64,000 nt of DNA from CAVVSD01 sp963837655 (GTDB taxonomy: Bacteria > Actinomycetota > Thermoleophilia > Solirubrobacterales > Solirubrobacteraceae): the NCBI GenBank assembly GCA_963837655.1, contig CAWIOK010000002.1, positions 1 through 64,000 of the forward strand, given 5' to 3'. Shown piece by piece: positions 11,173 through 21,075 of this stretch (positions are counted from its first letter, which is position 1; each line of letters starts with the position of its first letter). Both the position numbers and the translations under genes were made by a program. The notes below the pieces were generated by a model. The model did no database searches, was not told where the DNA came from, and worked only from the letters and a program-made list of their open reading frames with translations.

Positions 11173-11236
11173 CGCGCGGGATGCCGCGCGAGCGGCTCAC
11201 GACCTGACGGGCGCCGAAGGCGCGATGCTTCCGGTC

Positions 11237-12647
11237 ATGGCCGAAGCCGCTGCACTGGTGGAGCGCCGAGGACCTGACCCGGGCGATCCGGGCGCGCGAG
11301 GTCTCGGCGGTCGAGGTGATGCGCGCGCACCTCGAGCGGATCCACGCGGTGGATCCGCAGCTGAACGCGATCGTGACCCTCCTGGACGACGAGGAGGCGC
11401 TGGCGCTGGCGGACGGCGCGGATCGCGCGGTCGCCGCAGGCGCCGCGCTGGGGCCGCTGCACGGTCTGCCGTTCGCGGTGAAGGACCTCATGGACACCGC
11501 GGGGATGCGTACGACGTACGGCTCGACGCTCTACGCCGACCACGTCCCGACGAGCGACAGCCTGCTCGCGCGCCGCGTCCGCGACGCGGGCGCGCTCATC
11601 ATCGGGAAGACCAACACGCCGGAGTGGGGCGCGGGCTCGCAGACGTTCAACGAGATCTTCGGGGCGACACGCAACCCCTACGACCGCACGCGCACCTGCG
11701 GCGGGTCCAGCGGCGGCGCCGCCGTCGTGCTGGCCGCAGGGATGCTGCCGCTCGCCGACGGGTCCGACCTCGGCGGGAGCCTGCGCAACCCCGCCGCGTT
11801 CTGCAACGTCGTCGGCCTGCGCCCCTCCCCGGGGCGGGTCCCGTCGGGCGCGCCGGGCGACGGCTTCAACCCGCATCCCATCCTCGGCCCGATGGCCCGC
11901 ACGGTGCGCGACGCCGGACTGCTGCTGTCCGCGCTCGCCGGGTACGCCCCGGCGTCGCCGATCGCCCTGGGCGACGACCCGCGGACCTTCGCGGCGATCC
12001 CGGCGCTCGAGCTGGGCGGCGTGCGGATCGCGTGGAGCGCGACGACGGGCGGCCTCCCGTACGAGCCGGAGATCCTCGCCGTGCTCGCAGCCGCCCGCGA
12101 GCGTCTCGCCGGCAGCGGCGCTGTGATCGCCGAGCTCGAGCCCGACCTGGAGGGCGCCGACGAGGTCTTCGAGACGTTCCGCTCGCTCGGCATGGTGCCG
12201 ATGGCCGCGGAGGTGGAGGCGCACCCGGACGGCTTCAAGGCGACGATCCGCGAGAACGTCGCGCAGGGACTGGCCCTGCGCCCCGCCCAGATCGCCCGCG
12301 CAGCGACGCTGCGCACCGCGCTGTACCGGCGCACGACGGCGCTGCTGGAGGAGCACGACGTGCTCGCGCTGCCCGTGACGCAGGTCACGCCGTTCGCGGT
12401 CGAGCAGGAGTTCCCGACGGAGGTCGCCGGCGTGCCGATGCACGGGTACCTCGAGTGGATGCGCAGCTGCTCGCGGGTCTCGGCGACGACGCTCCCGGCC
12501 ATCTCGGTGCCCGCCGGCTTCACCGACGCCGGCCTCCCGGTGGGCCTGCAGCTGGTCGGCGCGCCGCGCGGCGAGCGCGCGCTGCTGGCGCTCGCCGCCG
12601 CCGTCGAGGAGCTCCTCGGCGCCGGTCCGCGGCGCCCGGCGCTCTAG
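11237..12647 (+). CDS. Amidase signature family hydrolase
   Basis: The amidase-signature Ser-Ser-Lys triad is visible: Lys in FAVKDLMDTAG, a Ser in CGGSSGGAA, and the nucleophile Ser in GSDLGGSLRNPA. These enzymes hydrolyse carboxamides. The substrate is unknown, and GatA is unlikely because gatB and gatC are absent. Within one frame the only starts are GTG 11313 or ATG 11316, but typical N-terminal amidase sequence (LHWWSAEDLTRAIRARE) is encoded upstream in that frame. ATG 11237 is just one base out of register, so an extra base near 11240 is suspected. The product is about 470 residues, typical of the family. Confidence 0.85.
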
Positions 12648-12678
12648 CACCGGGCGCGGATCCTGACCTCGGTGGACG

Positions 12679-13878
12679 CTAGGCGGCCACGGGGGACGGC
12701 CACAGCTCCTTCGTCGCGATCTGCGCCCCCTCGGCCATCGCCTGCAGCTTCGCCCACTGCGTGAACTCGGGGACGCGCTTCGTGCTCGCCGTCTGCGCGA
12801 AGCCGCAGTCGGTGCCGGCCATGACGCGTTCGCGGCCGACGAGCCCGGCGAGGCGCACGAGGCGTTGGGCGACGAGCTCGGGGTGCTCGACCATCATCGT
12901 CTGGTGGGTGACGACGCCGGGGACCAGGACCTTGTCGTCGGGGAGCCTGACGTCCTCCCAGATGCGCCACTCGTGCTCGTGGCGGGCGTTGCCCTGCTCG
13001 ATGAGCAGGTAGCGCGCGTTGACCTGCAGGACCATGTCGATGACGTCGCGCAGCAGCGGATCCTGCGTGTGCGGCGCATGGTCGCTGCCGCTGCAGATGT
13101 GGTAGCGCACGCGGTCTGCGGGGATGCCCTCCAGCGCGTGGTTGAGGGCGTCGACCCGCAGCTGCGCCCAGCGGCGGTAGTCCTCCGGCGTTCCGCCGCG
13201 CAGGCGGATCGTGCCGAACATGTGCCACAGCACCGCGTCGTCGACGTGGACCATGATCCCCGCCGCGTGGATCCTGCGGTACTCGATCTTCAACGCGTCC
13301 GCGAGCGCGTAGACGAACTCCTCCTCGGTGGCGTAGTACTCGTTGCGGAACCAGTAGACGCTGGCCGGTGCCACGCACGGGATGAAGGAGTCGACGACGT
13401 CGACGCCCTCCAGCGCGGACGTGAGGTTCGCGATGTCCTTGTCGACGTCGCCGCCGATGTACTCGATCGGGCCGTCGCAGACCCAGAGGAGGCCGGAGGC
13501 CTTCTCGTCCTCGTCGTGCTCCTCGCCGTCGGAGTCGACCGGCATGTACTCGGTGTAGAGGCCCGCGGACCCGCCGTGCGCCTCCGGATCGAGCCCGTCG
13601 GGCAGCTTGGTGTCCGTCGCCGGCACCTTGCGGGGCGTGATGCCGGTCACGCGGTCGTAGATGTAGGTGATCCAGCTCCCCTTGCCCATCTCGCCGTCGT
13701 CGACGATGTCGACGCCGACCTCCGCCTGCTTCGCCACGACATCGGCGACCGCGTCCTTGAGGTCGCGGTCGAGCGCGTCGGCGTCGTAGTCCTCGTGTGC
13801 CTCACGCGCCTTGAGCGCGGTGGTGAGGGCGTCGGGCCTGAGCAGGCTGCCGACGTGTGTGGTCAGGATCCGGTCCAT
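12679..13878 (-). CDS. Cobalamin-independent methionine synthase (MetE C-terminal) family protein
   Basis: This 399-residue TIM-barrel protein is of the MetE C-terminal/UROD-like family. The N-terminus ILTTHVGSLLRP is the usual family start. Candidate zinc ligands appear in YHICSGSDH and TDCGFAQ. Full MetE has a second N-terminal barrel, which is absent here, so it is probably not the housekeeping enzyme. It more likely transfers a methyl or alkyl group to a thiol in a specialised pathway. It starts 9 bp after the P450 stop, so the two form an operon. A joint role with the P450 is inferred. Confidence 0.8.
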   Translation of the reverse strand: MDRILTTHVGSLLRPDALTTALKAREAHEDYDADALDRDLKDAVADVVAKQAEVGVDIVDDGEMGKGSWITYIYDRVTGITPRKVPATDTKLPDGLDPEAHGGSAGLYTEYMPVDSDGEEHDEDEKASGLLWVCDGPIEYIGGDVDKDIANLTSALEGVDVVDSFIPCVAPASVYWFRNEYYATEEEFVYALADALKIEYRRIHAAGIMVHVDDAVLWHMFGTIRLRGGTPEDYRRWAQLRVDALNHALEGIPADRVRYHICSGSDHAPHTQDPLLRDVIDMVLQVNARYLLIEQGNARHEHEWRIWEDVRLPDDKVLVPGVVTHQTMMVEHPELVAQRLVRLAGLVGRERVMAGTDCGFAQTASTKRVPEFTQWAKLQAMAEGAQIATKELWPSPVAA

Positions 13879-13887
13879 CTGTCTCCC

Positions 13888-15126
13888 CTATACGCGGTCG
13901 AACTCGAGCTGCAGCTCCGCCAGGCCGCGGAACGTCGGGCTCACGAGATGCGAGGGCTCGGTGCCGGCGGCGAGGCGGATGTCGTCCAGGCGGGCGAAGA
14001 GGCGCTCGAAGGCGATGTGCGCCTCGAGGCGCCCGAGTGGAGCGCCGATGCAGAAGTGCGGGCCCTTGCCGAAGGCCAGGTGGTCGATCGCGTTGGACCG
14101 GTGCGGGCACAGCTGCTCACCGTCCTCGCCCCACTTCGCGGCGTCGCGGTTCGCCGAGGCGATCATCGTGATGAGGTAGGACCCCTTCGGGATCGCGACG
14201 CCCGCGATCTCCGTGTCGACGCGCGCGACGCGGGGGATCCACTGCAGCGGCGAGTCCACGCGCAGCGACTCCTCGAGGAAGTTGCGCAGGCGCGACGGCT
14301 CCGCGCGCAGCTGCGCCATGAGCTCCGGGTTCTCGACCAGCGTCAGCATCGCGCTGGAGACCAGGTGGCCGGTCGTGGTGATGCCGGCGCCGACGAACTG
14401 CCCGAGATCGGCGCGGACGATCCCGAGGTTGAACGCCCCGTCGTCGGCGATCTGCGCCTGGATCGTCTCCGAGAGGCCGTCCTCGGTCGGGTGCTCGACG
14501 CGCTTGAGGATCTCGGCGGTGATCCGCGGCCCGGCGTCGAGGATGTGCGGCTTCTGACCCTCGATCATGTCCTCGGTCAGGTACTGCTCGCCGCCCTTCC
14601 ACTCCGCGACGCCCCAGGCGTGCATCCACGGGAAGTCGTCGGGGCTGAGCCCGAGGATGCGGATGATCAGCTGGGTCGGCATCGGGTAGGCGAACTGCGT
14701 CATCAGCTCCACCCTGCCGTCGTCGATGAAGCCGTCGATCAGGGTGTCGACGATCTCCTCGATCCATGGCCGGTAGCCGCGGACGCGTGCCGGCTTGAGC
14801 AGCTGGAACATCCGGTCGCGCCGGCCCTTGTGGTGCGGCGGGTCCAGCTCGATGACGTTCTTCACCATCCCGGTCGACGTCAGCGAGTACTCGGGGACGG
14901 GCTCGGGTCCCGGCAGATCGAAGGGGTTCAACCGCTCCTCGCTGCAGCCGGTGAACAGGTCCTCTCGGCGCAGGACGAACTCGACGTCCTCGTAGTGGGA
15001 CACGAGATAGCGGTTCTCGCCGACCTGGTGCACCGAGCCCGCGTCGCGGATCTTCGACAGCGTCGGGAACGGACACTCGACCTCGGCGATCGAGGGGTAG
15101 TCGAACCCCTGCGTGTGCGTCTGCAC
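13888..15126 (-). CDS. Cytochrome P450
   Basis: This soluble 412-residue class I bacterial P450 has the heme-thiolate loop FGKGPHFCIGAPLGRLEA (Cys near 355). The I-helix oxygen-activation segment is FVGAGITTTGH and the K-helix ExxR is in EESLRVDS. It needs a ferredoxin and a reductase, and neither is encoded nearby. The substrate is unknown. A TATACC element within GGTATACC, about 40 bp upstream of ATG on the minus strand, could be a -10 box or operator. The MetE-like gene follows immediately, so the pair is probably co-transcribed. Confidence 0.92.
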   Translation of the reverse strand: MQTHTQGFDYPSIAEVECPFPTLSKIRDAGSVHQVGENRYLVSHYEDVEFVLRREDLFTGCSEERLNPFDLPGPEPVPEYSLTSTGMVKNVIELDPPHHKGRRDRMFQLLKPARVRGYRPWIEEIVDTLIDGFIDDGRVELMTQFAYPMPTQLIIRILGLSPDDFPWMHAWGVAEWKGGEQYLTEDMIEGQKPHILDAGPRITAEILKRVEHPTEDGLSETIQAQIADDGAFNLGIVRADLGQFVGAGITTTGHLVSSAMLTLVENPELMAQLRAEPSRLRNFLEESLRVDSPLQWIPRVARVDTEIAGVAIPKGSYLITMIASANRDAAKWGEDGEQLCPHRSNAIDHLAFGKGPHFCIGAPLGRLEAHIAFERLFARLDDIRLAAGTEPSHLVSPTFRGLAELQLEFDRV

Positions 15127-15198
15127 AGCTCTCCTCTCGCGACGGCGATCACGGCCTGCTGGTCCAACGGTATACCATCAGGCCATCGACCGAGGGGC

Positions 15199-15972
15199 TC
15201 AGGGAATGAAGGTGTCTCCGTGCGCGTCGATCCGCGGGACGCCGTAGGGGTTCGGGGTCGTCGCGCCGGCCGCGTCCGTCCGGAACCGGCGCTCCGCGGA
15301 ACCTGCGCCGGGGCGCACGAAGCGCTGCGGCCGCGAGCCCGTCCGCCCGCTGCAGCCGTAGGAGCCGGACAGCACCCGCGTACCGCGCAGGCGCACCGTG
15401 ACGACCACGGCGCACCGGGTGATCGGCGCGGCCGCCGTCGAGCGCGCGACCGGGCAGTCGGCGCGGTGCGGGCCGACGGCGAAGCACGACGGCTGGGTGA
15501 CGCAGCCGCGCCGGTGGCCGCACAGCCCGCGCGCCGCGGGGCTCGCGGTCGCCACGAGGTACGCCGTGGCGAGATCGAGGTCGCCGGTCGTGGCGTCGCG
15601 CCGGCGGGTGACGACGGTCGGCCCGGAGGACAGGACGCCGAGCCGCTGGCCGTTCGCGCCGAACAGGCGTGCCTCCGAGGTGATCGCGTTGCGACCGACC
15701 CCGAGGGCCACCTCGGTCCGGTAGCCGCCCTGGCGGTACTCCGGCCCGACCGGGCGCCCGTCGACCCGCACCGTCACGATCTCGTAGCCGCCTCCGGGCG
15801 CGATCGGCGCCCTGCCGCTGACCTCGACGGACCGGGCGGTCGTGGTCGCGCCGTTCGCCGGCGCGTCGATCGTCAACGCCGCCGGGACGGGGCGCACGGC
15901 CGGCGCGGCGTGGCCTCCGCACCCAGCGGCGAGGACCAGCGCGCATGCCACACCGAGACTCGTCCGCCACAC
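15199..15972 (-). CDS. Putative lipoprotein of unknown function
   Basis: The 257-residue protein begins at a GTG. Its lipoprotein signal (WRTSLGVACALVLAAGCGG) has a LAAGC lipobox, so the mature protein is predicted to be anchored at the outer face of the membrane. The rest is Ala/Pro/Thr-rich at first, then beta-rich, with six or more Cys that may form disulfides (GLCGHRRGC, ADCPV, RCAVV, YGCSG). The segment from about 40 to 130 looks like an Ig-like/bacterial adhesion fold, with DAPANGATTTARSVEVSG. I recognise no enzyme motif. It is divergent from the MMPL gene. Confidence 0.6.
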   Translation of the reverse strand: MWRTSLGVACALVLAAGCGGHAAPAVRPVPAALTIDAPANGATTTARSVEVSGRAPIAPGGGYEIVTVRVDGRPVGPEYRQGGYRTEVALGVGRNAITSEARLFGANGQRLGVLSSGPTVVTRRRDATTGDLDLATAYLVATASPAARGLCGHRRGCVTQPSCFAVGPHRADCPVARSTAAAPITRCAVVVTVRLRGTRVLSGSYGCSGRTGSRPQRFVRPGAGSAERRFRTDAAGATTPNPYGVPRIDAHGDTFIP

Positions 15973-16107
15973 CGGGCATCCCTCCAGTGACCGGACCCTA
16001 CCGAGGGACCGGAGGTCAGTTGACGGAGCGCGGGCGGGGGTCACCACGCGCTGCGGGGTACGGGTATCCGTAAGGCGTCGCGTGCGCCGTCTGACTAGCG
16101 TCGCTCC

Positions 16108-18285
16108 ATGCGCAAGCTCGCCGCGTGGTGCCACGATCGTCGCCGTACCGTGCTCGGCCTCTGGGCCGCAGCCTTCGTCCTCGCCGCAGTGCTCTGGGGT
16201 GCTGTCGCGGGGGACTACATCAACAACTTCCGCCTGCCGGGCACGGAGTCCCAGCGGGCCTACGACCTGCTGAAGGATCGCTTCCCGCAGCAGTCCGGCG
16301 ACACGGCGACCGTCGTCTTCGCGGTCAAGGACGGCAGCGTGCTGGAGGCGAGCCGCCGCCCGCAGATCGAGAAGGCGCTGGGCGAGATCAAGAGGTCGCC
16401 GGCCGTGCTCTCCGTCGGCGATCCGTTCGCGCGGGGCGCGCCGGTCTCGAAGGACGGCAGGATCACGTTCGCCCCGATCCAGTTCCGCCAGGGCGCCGGT
16501 GACGTCGACGCCGCGCAGGTCAAGACGATGGCCGAGGACACGCTCAAGCTCGACGGGCAGGGCGGGGTCCAGGTCGCGCTCGGAGGCGACGTCATCCACT
16601 GGTCGACCGCGGAGCAGGGCGGCGCAGGGGAGATCATCGGCCTGATCGTCGCGGCGGTCGTGCTGTTCCTGACCCTCGGCGTCGTCGCGATGGGCCTGCC
16701 GCTGCTGAACGCGCTGGTCGCCATGATCGTGAGCCTCTCGCTGATGGCCGTGGTCGGGACACGGCTGCTGGACGTGGTGGACTGGACGCCGCAGCTGGCT
16801 GCGATGCTCGGCATCGGCGTCGGCATCGACTACGCGCTGCTGATCCTCAACCGCTTCCGGCTCGAACGCGGCGCAGGCCGCGATGTGCGGGAGGCGACGC
16901 TCATCTCGATCGACACGTCCGGCCGTGCAGTCCTCTTCGCCGGCATCGTCGTCGTGATCGCGATGCTCGGCATGCTGCTGCTCGGGATCTCGTTCCTCTA
17001 CGGCCCCGCGATCGGCGCCGCGCTGGCGGTCCTGGCCACGATGACGGCCTCGCTGACGCTCATGCCCGCGCTGCTGAGCAAGATCGGCGGGCGCATCAAG
17101 CCGGCGAAGAACGCCGGCGGGGCCGATCAGGAGCGGGGCTTCGCCGCGCGGTGGAGCGGGTTCGTGGCGCGCCGTCCGGCACCGGTCGCGATCCTCGCGC
17201 TCGCCGTGCTCATCGCGCTCGCGCTGCCCGCGCTGCACATGCGTCTGGCGACCAGCGACGCCAGCACCTACAAGAAGGACGACACCACGCGGGTCGCGTA
17301 CGACCTGCTCAAGGAGGGCTTCGGCGCCGGCTTCAACGCCCCGCTGCTGCTCGCCGTCGAGCTCCCGCGCGCGGGTGACGACGCTGCGCTGACGCAGATC
17401 TCCGACGCCCTGGGCAAGCAGGAGGGGATCGCGCAGGTCCTGCCGCCGACGCTGAACGACCGCGGCGACACGGCGACGATGATCGTCTACCCGACGACGA
17501 CGCCGCAGGACGAGCGCACCGACGAGACGGTCAAGACGGCGCGCAACGTCACGTTGCCGCCCATCGAGAGCGAGACCGGCGCGCGGGTGTCCATCGGCGG
17601 CGCCACTGCGACCAACCTCGACTTCTCCCAGACGATCCGCGACAAGCTGCCGCTGTTCATCGGCGTCGTGGTCGGCCTGTCGCTGCTGCTGCTGGCCGTC
17701 GTGTTCCGGTCGATCCTGATCCCCATCAAGGCGGGCATCTTCAACCTGCTGTCGATCGGGGGCGCGTTCGGCGTCGTGACGCTGATCTTCCAGGACGGCA
17801 ACCTGTCCGGCCTGTTCGGTGATGCGACCGGCCCGATCGAGTCGTTCCTGCCGATCCTCGTGTTCGCCGTCGTCTTCGGCCTCTCGATGGACTACGAGGT
17901 GTTCCTGGTCTCGCGGATGCACGAGGAGTGGACCCGCACGGGCAACGCGCGCTACGCCGTGCAGCACGGGCTGGCGATGACCGGGCGCGTGGTCACCGCG
18001 GCGGCGATCATCATGATCGCGGTCTTCGGCGCCTTCGCGATCGGCAACGAGCGGGCGCTGGCGATGATGGGCGTCGGCTTCGCCGCGGCGATCTTCATCG
18101 ACGCGTTCATCATCCGGCTGCTGCTCCTGCCGGCGGTGATGCACCTCGCGGGCCCGGCGATGTGGTGGATGCCGGCGTGGCTCGAGCGACGCCTCCCGCA
18201 CCTCAACATCGAGTCCGAGGAGACCATCGACGCGCCGTCTCCCGGCGAGAGTGCCGAGGAACCCGAGCCCGCGGGCGTTCGCTAG
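16108..18285 (+). CDS. MMPL/RND family transporter
   Basis: The 725-residue membrane protein has the duplicated MMPL layout: one TM helix, a large extracytoplasmic loop (about 35-170), five or six helices, then the same arrangement again. The second half contains VVFGLSMDYEVFLVSRMHEEW and the first GIGVGIDYALLILNRFR. These GxxxDY signatures carry the proton-relay Asp. Such proteins export lipids or hydrophobic small molecules using proton motive force. The TAG stop overlaps that of the convergent kinase gene in a single CTAG. Confidence 0.9.
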   Translation: MRKLAAWCHDRRRTVLGLWAAAFVLAAVLWGAVAGDYINNFRLPGTESQRAYDLLKDRFPQQSGDTATVVFAVKDGSVLEASRRPQIEKALGEIKRSPAVLSVGDPFARGAPVSKDGRITFAPIQFRQGAGDVDAAQVKTMAEDTLKLDGQGGVQVALGGDVIHWSTAEQGGAGEIIGLIVAAVVLFLTLGVVAMGLPLLNALVAMIVSLSLMAVVGTRLLDVVDWTPQLAAMLGIGVGIDYALLILNRFRLERGAGRDVREATLISIDTSGRAVLFAGIVVVIAMLGMLLLGISFLYGPAIGAALAVLATMTASLTLMPALLSKIGGRIKPAKNAGGADQERGFAARWSGFVARRPAPVAILALAVLIALALPALHMRLATSDASTYKKDDTTRVAYDLLKEGFGAGFNAPLLLAVELPRAGDDAALTQISDALGKQEGIAQVLPPTLNDRGDTATMIVYPTTTPQDERTDETVKTARNVTLPPIESETGARVSIGGATATNLDFSQTIRDKLPLFIGVVVGLSLLLLAVVFRSILIPIKAGIFNLLSIGGAFGVVTLIFQDGNLSGLFGDATGPIESFLPILVFAVVFGLSMDYEVFLVSRMHEEWTRTGNARYAVQHGLAMTGRVVTAAAIIMIAVFGAFAIGNERALAMMGVGFAAAIFIDAFIIRLLLLPAVMHLAGPAMWWMPAWLERRLPHLNIESEETIDAPSPGESAEEPEPAGVR

Positions 18286-19214
18286 ACCGTCGCGTCGGCC
18301 ATCCGCCGCAGCCGGGCGGCCCACAACGGGTCGTCCGGCTCGACGGCGTCCGCCTCGCCTGCCGCCCGGAGGTGCACCCAGGCTCGAGCCCGCTCTGGGT
18401 CGAGGTCCGCCGCCTCGACGTAGATCTCCAGCCATCGGCGGGCGGTCGCGCCGTCGGGCGGGGGAGGGACCAGAGGATCCAGAAGCGCCCAGACGTCCGC
18501 GTTGCGATCGCCGCGGGTGCCGTGCGGGTCGATGACCCTCCAGCCGGTGCCGTCGTGCAGGACGTTCCCGGCGTGCAGGTCGGCGTGGAGGAGCACGTCG
18601 TCGCCGGCCGGATCGGCCAGCGCGCCGGGGTTCCAGCGCTCCGCGTACACGGCCAGCGGCACGAAGGTCACCGGCGCAGGACCTGCGCTGTGCAGGTGCG
18701 CGGCAAGGCGCCCAAGCGTGCGCAGCCGCTCCTCGAACGACAGGTCCTGGTCGTCGAGCGTCGTGCCCGGCCGCAGGCGCTCCATCAGGAACGTGAAGCC
18801 ATCGTCGCGACGGCCGTGGACCAGCGGGACGATCCCGGTCGCCCGCCAGTGCTCGAGGGCGTCGGGCTGGGAGGCGACGAGCGCGTCGTCGTCGTGGCCG
18901 CGCGGGCTGACCTTCAGCACCCGATCCCCGATCGCGAGCACGACGCCGACGTGCCCGCCCGGCAGGCTCTGCGCGCCGGACAGATCCCAGGCGGCGACGG
19001 CGGCGTCCGCGCGGGCCTCCACGTCACGCGCCATGCGATCGAGGTCGCTGGTGGGCCAGTAGGTCGCCCAGCGGCGACGCAGCTCAGCGGAGACCCAGGA
19101 GCTCGGCGGCATTCCCGCCCAGGATGACGTCCCGTGCTCGGAGTCGTGCGCCGCGCGCGCCGTCGCCCGGAGCGTCGCGAGCCACGCTGACCACGGTCCG
19201 AACAAGGGATCCAT
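18282..19214 (-). CDS. APH(6)-like aminoglycoside/small-molecule phosphotransferase
   Basis: The 310-residue kinase-fold protein has the catalytic loop LLHADLHAGNVLHDG and the metal-binding Asp in WRVIDPHG. The segment VLKVSPRG contains the ATP-binding Lys. It most resembles streptomycin/hydroxyurea phosphotransferases (APH(6) group), common in actinobacterial chromosomes without proven resistance. The start MDPLFGPWSAW was chosen because the open frame upstream is Arg/Ser-rich and non-coding in appearance. It stands alone between convergent and same-strand neighbours. The substrate cannot be deduced. Confidence 0.8.
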   Translation of the reverse strand: MDPLFGPWSAWLATLRATARAAHDSEHGTSSWAGMPPSSWVSAELRRRWATYWPTSDLDRMARDVEARADAAVAAWDLSGAQSLPGGHVGVVLAIGDRVLKVSPRGHDDDALVASQPDALEHWRATGIVPLVHGRRDDGFTFLMERLRPGTTLDDQDLSFEERLRTLGRLAAHLHSAGPAPVTFVPLAVYAERWNPGALADPAGDDVLLHADLHAGNVLHDGTGWRVIDPHGTRGDRNADVWALLDPLVPPPPDGATARRWLEIYVEAADLDPERARAWVHLRAAGEADAVEPDDPLWAARLRRMADATV

Positions 19215-19317
19215 TCCGCGCGCATCGGATCCACACCCGGCAGACCGAGGGGGTGTGAGGCGCGCTCGACGACCGTCATGCGGGACGAGACGAGCGGGCG
19301 TGCAACCGCGACGGCGC

Positions 19318-20775
19318 TCACCCGATGAGGACTCCGCCGTCCGCACGCGGGTCCGACCCGGCGCTCAGCCCCTCGGGTCCGACGCGGGCAGTCTGGACGT
19401 GGCCGGCCCTGCCCGTCAGCTCCTGCAGGCGATGGAAGCCGATCCCGGCGCCGGCCGCCTCGTCCTCGGGCGCATCCGCGCCCGGCTCCGCCAGCACCGT
19501 CTCCCCGCCGAAGCCGAGATCGGCGCCGCCCACGATCCACCTGGGGCGCGCGACGGCCGCCTGCAGGTCGGAACGGGGGTCGGCGACGGCGGTCGCCACC
19601 TGGGCGAGGATCTGCGGCTGTGCGCGGCCCCCCTGGCAGCCGAACGCGATGACCGCGTCGCCTGCGAGGACCATCGAGGGGCACAGCGTGTGGGGCGGCC
19701 GGGCGCCGGGGGCCAAGCGGCCCGGGTGATCCTCCTGGAGGCTGAACCCGGCGCCGCGGTTGTGCAGGACGATGCCGGTCTCCGGCTCCAGCAGCCCGGA
19801 GCCGAAGTGGGCGAAGAGACTCTGGATCAGCGTCACCGCGCGGCCCTCCTCGTCCACCGCTGTCATCGCCACGGTGTCACCGACGCGGGGCGGCGACGCC
19901 ATCACGCCGGCGTCCTCGCGCGCGTCACGCAGTGCCGCGACGTCGATCTCGCCGGCGAGCGGGTCGCCGAGCAGGCGATCGCGCGCGGCATTGGCCGCGC
20001 GGGTGCGACCCAGGTCCAGGCGCCCGTCCTGGACTCCGGCGAGCATCGCCAGCAGCGTCACCCCCTGGGTCGGGGGCGGCGTGACGTGCCAGGTGGCCCC
20101 GAGCGCCTCGCCCGTGAGCGGCTTGGTGATCCGCACCTCGTGGGCGGCGAGGTCCTCGGGCGTCATCGCGGAGCCGAGCGAGGCGAGGAAGGCCGCGAGC
20201 CGGTGCCCGATCGGCCCGCCGTACAGCTCGTCGATGCCGTCGTCGGCGATCGCCCGCAGCGAGGCCGCGAGCGCGGGCTGGCGCAGCAGGTCGCCGGTCT
20301 TCGCGGTCCCGAAGACCGACCGCAGACCGGGGTCAGCCGCGATCGCGTCGGCGCGGTTGACGATCGCGCGCGCGAGATCGGGCGCCACGGGCAGGCCGTC
20401 CTCGGCAAGCGTCGCCGCAGCGTGGAGGTGCTGGGACAGGGGCACGGTCGCCCCCATCCGCGCGAGCGCGTCCCAGCCGGCCGCGATCCCGGGCACGGTC
20501 ACCGGAAGCGGGCCCTGGCGGGGCATGACGTCGTGCGAGGCGCGGATCGCCTCGACGTCGACGCCCGCGGGCGCTGCTCCGGCGGACAGGACCGCGTGCA
20601 CGCTCCCGTCGGGCTCGCGGACCAGCGCGATGAGATCGCCCCCGAGGTGGCACTGATGGGAGTAGGCGACGACGAGGGTGGTTGCGGCGGCGAGGGCGAC
20701 GTCCAACGCGTTGCCGCCGGACGCACGAGCGGCGTCGAGCGCGGCGGTGTGCGGAGCGGCGAGTGCGGTTCTCAT
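19318..20775 (-). CDS. Gamma-glutamyltranspeptidase family hydrolase
   Basis: The 485-residue Ntn-hydrolase precursor normally autocleaves just before a catalytic Thr, which here fits GDTVAMTAVDEEGRAV (about 340). SGGNALDVALAA, the GGD after SHQC, and the C-terminal AFGCQGGRAQPQ are family hallmarks. It transfers or hydrolyses gamma-glutamyl groups. No signal peptide is seen, so it is probably cytoplasmic, unlike periplasmic Ggt. The start overlaps the preceding fragment in ATGA, which implies the broken upstream gene once shared its operon. Confidence 0.85.
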   Translation of the reverse strand: MRTALAAPHTAALDAARASGGNALDVALAAATTLVVAYSHQCHLGGDLIALVREPDGSVHAVLSAGAAPAGVDVEAIRASHDVMPRQGPLPVTVPGIAAGWDALARMGATVPLSQHLHAAATLAEDGLPVAPDLARAIVNRADAIAADPGLRSVFGTAKTGDLLRQPALAASLRAIADDGIDELYGGPIGHRLAAFLASLGSAMTPEDLAAHEVRITKPLTGEALGATWHVTPPPTQGVTLLAMLAGVQDGRLDLGRTRAANAARDRLLGDPLAGEIDVAALRDAREDAGVMASPPRVGDTVAMTAVDEEGRAVTLIQSLFAHFGSGLLEPETGIVLHNRGAGFSLQEDHPGRLAPGARPPHTLCPSMVLAGDAVIAFGCQGGRAQPQILAQVATAVADPRSDLQAAVARPRWIVGGADLGFGGETVLAEPGADAPEDEAAGAGIGFHRLQELTGRAGHVQTARVGPEGLSAGSDPRADGGVLIG

Positions 20776-21075
20776 GCCCCGAACCCTTCCAGCAGAACGG
20801 TTCGCGCGGGTGCCGGCTCGCTGCCGACCAGCGTGATCGGCAGCGCCGCCGGGCGTGGAGCGGCCGGGAGCGACGTCCCTGAGGTCGAGGATCGAGACGC
20901 CCGCGCCGCACCGCACGCGGTGCACCGGCCAGTCGGTCCAGCCGGCGGCCTTGCTCAGCCCGACCGAGGACGACTTCCCGGTCTCACGCAGCGCGCCGGT
21001 GGAGCTCGGCGTCCTCGGCAGGACCCGCTCGCCGTCGTCGAGGACGGCCGCGATCAGGTCACCAGGTGGTGAGCG
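20772..21075 (-). pseudogene. 3' remnant of an unidentified gene ahead of the glutamyltranspeptidase
   Basis: The 300 bp between the cupin and glutamyltranspeptidase genes are coding-like on the minus strand but have no start. DLIAAVLDDGERVLP runs to GVSILDLRDVAPG in one frame. After a shift near 20850 the text continues as LPITLVGSEPAPARTVLLEG and ends in TGA, overlapping the next ATG. The 5' part is missing. I cannot assign the family. The coupling to the glutamyltranspeptidase indicates a former operon partner. Confidence 0.4.

Noticed and set aside
15166..15176. GGTATACC palindrome upstream of the P450 as a dedicated operator
   Set aside because: Only 8 bp long with no extended symmetry. 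It may simply be a -10 element, so I mention it only within the P450 entry.
12865..15990. 1041-codon plus-strand frame over the MetE-like and P450 genes
   Set aside because: Composition is Arg/Val/Asp repeats without domains, while the minus strand carries heme-binding and MetE motifs.
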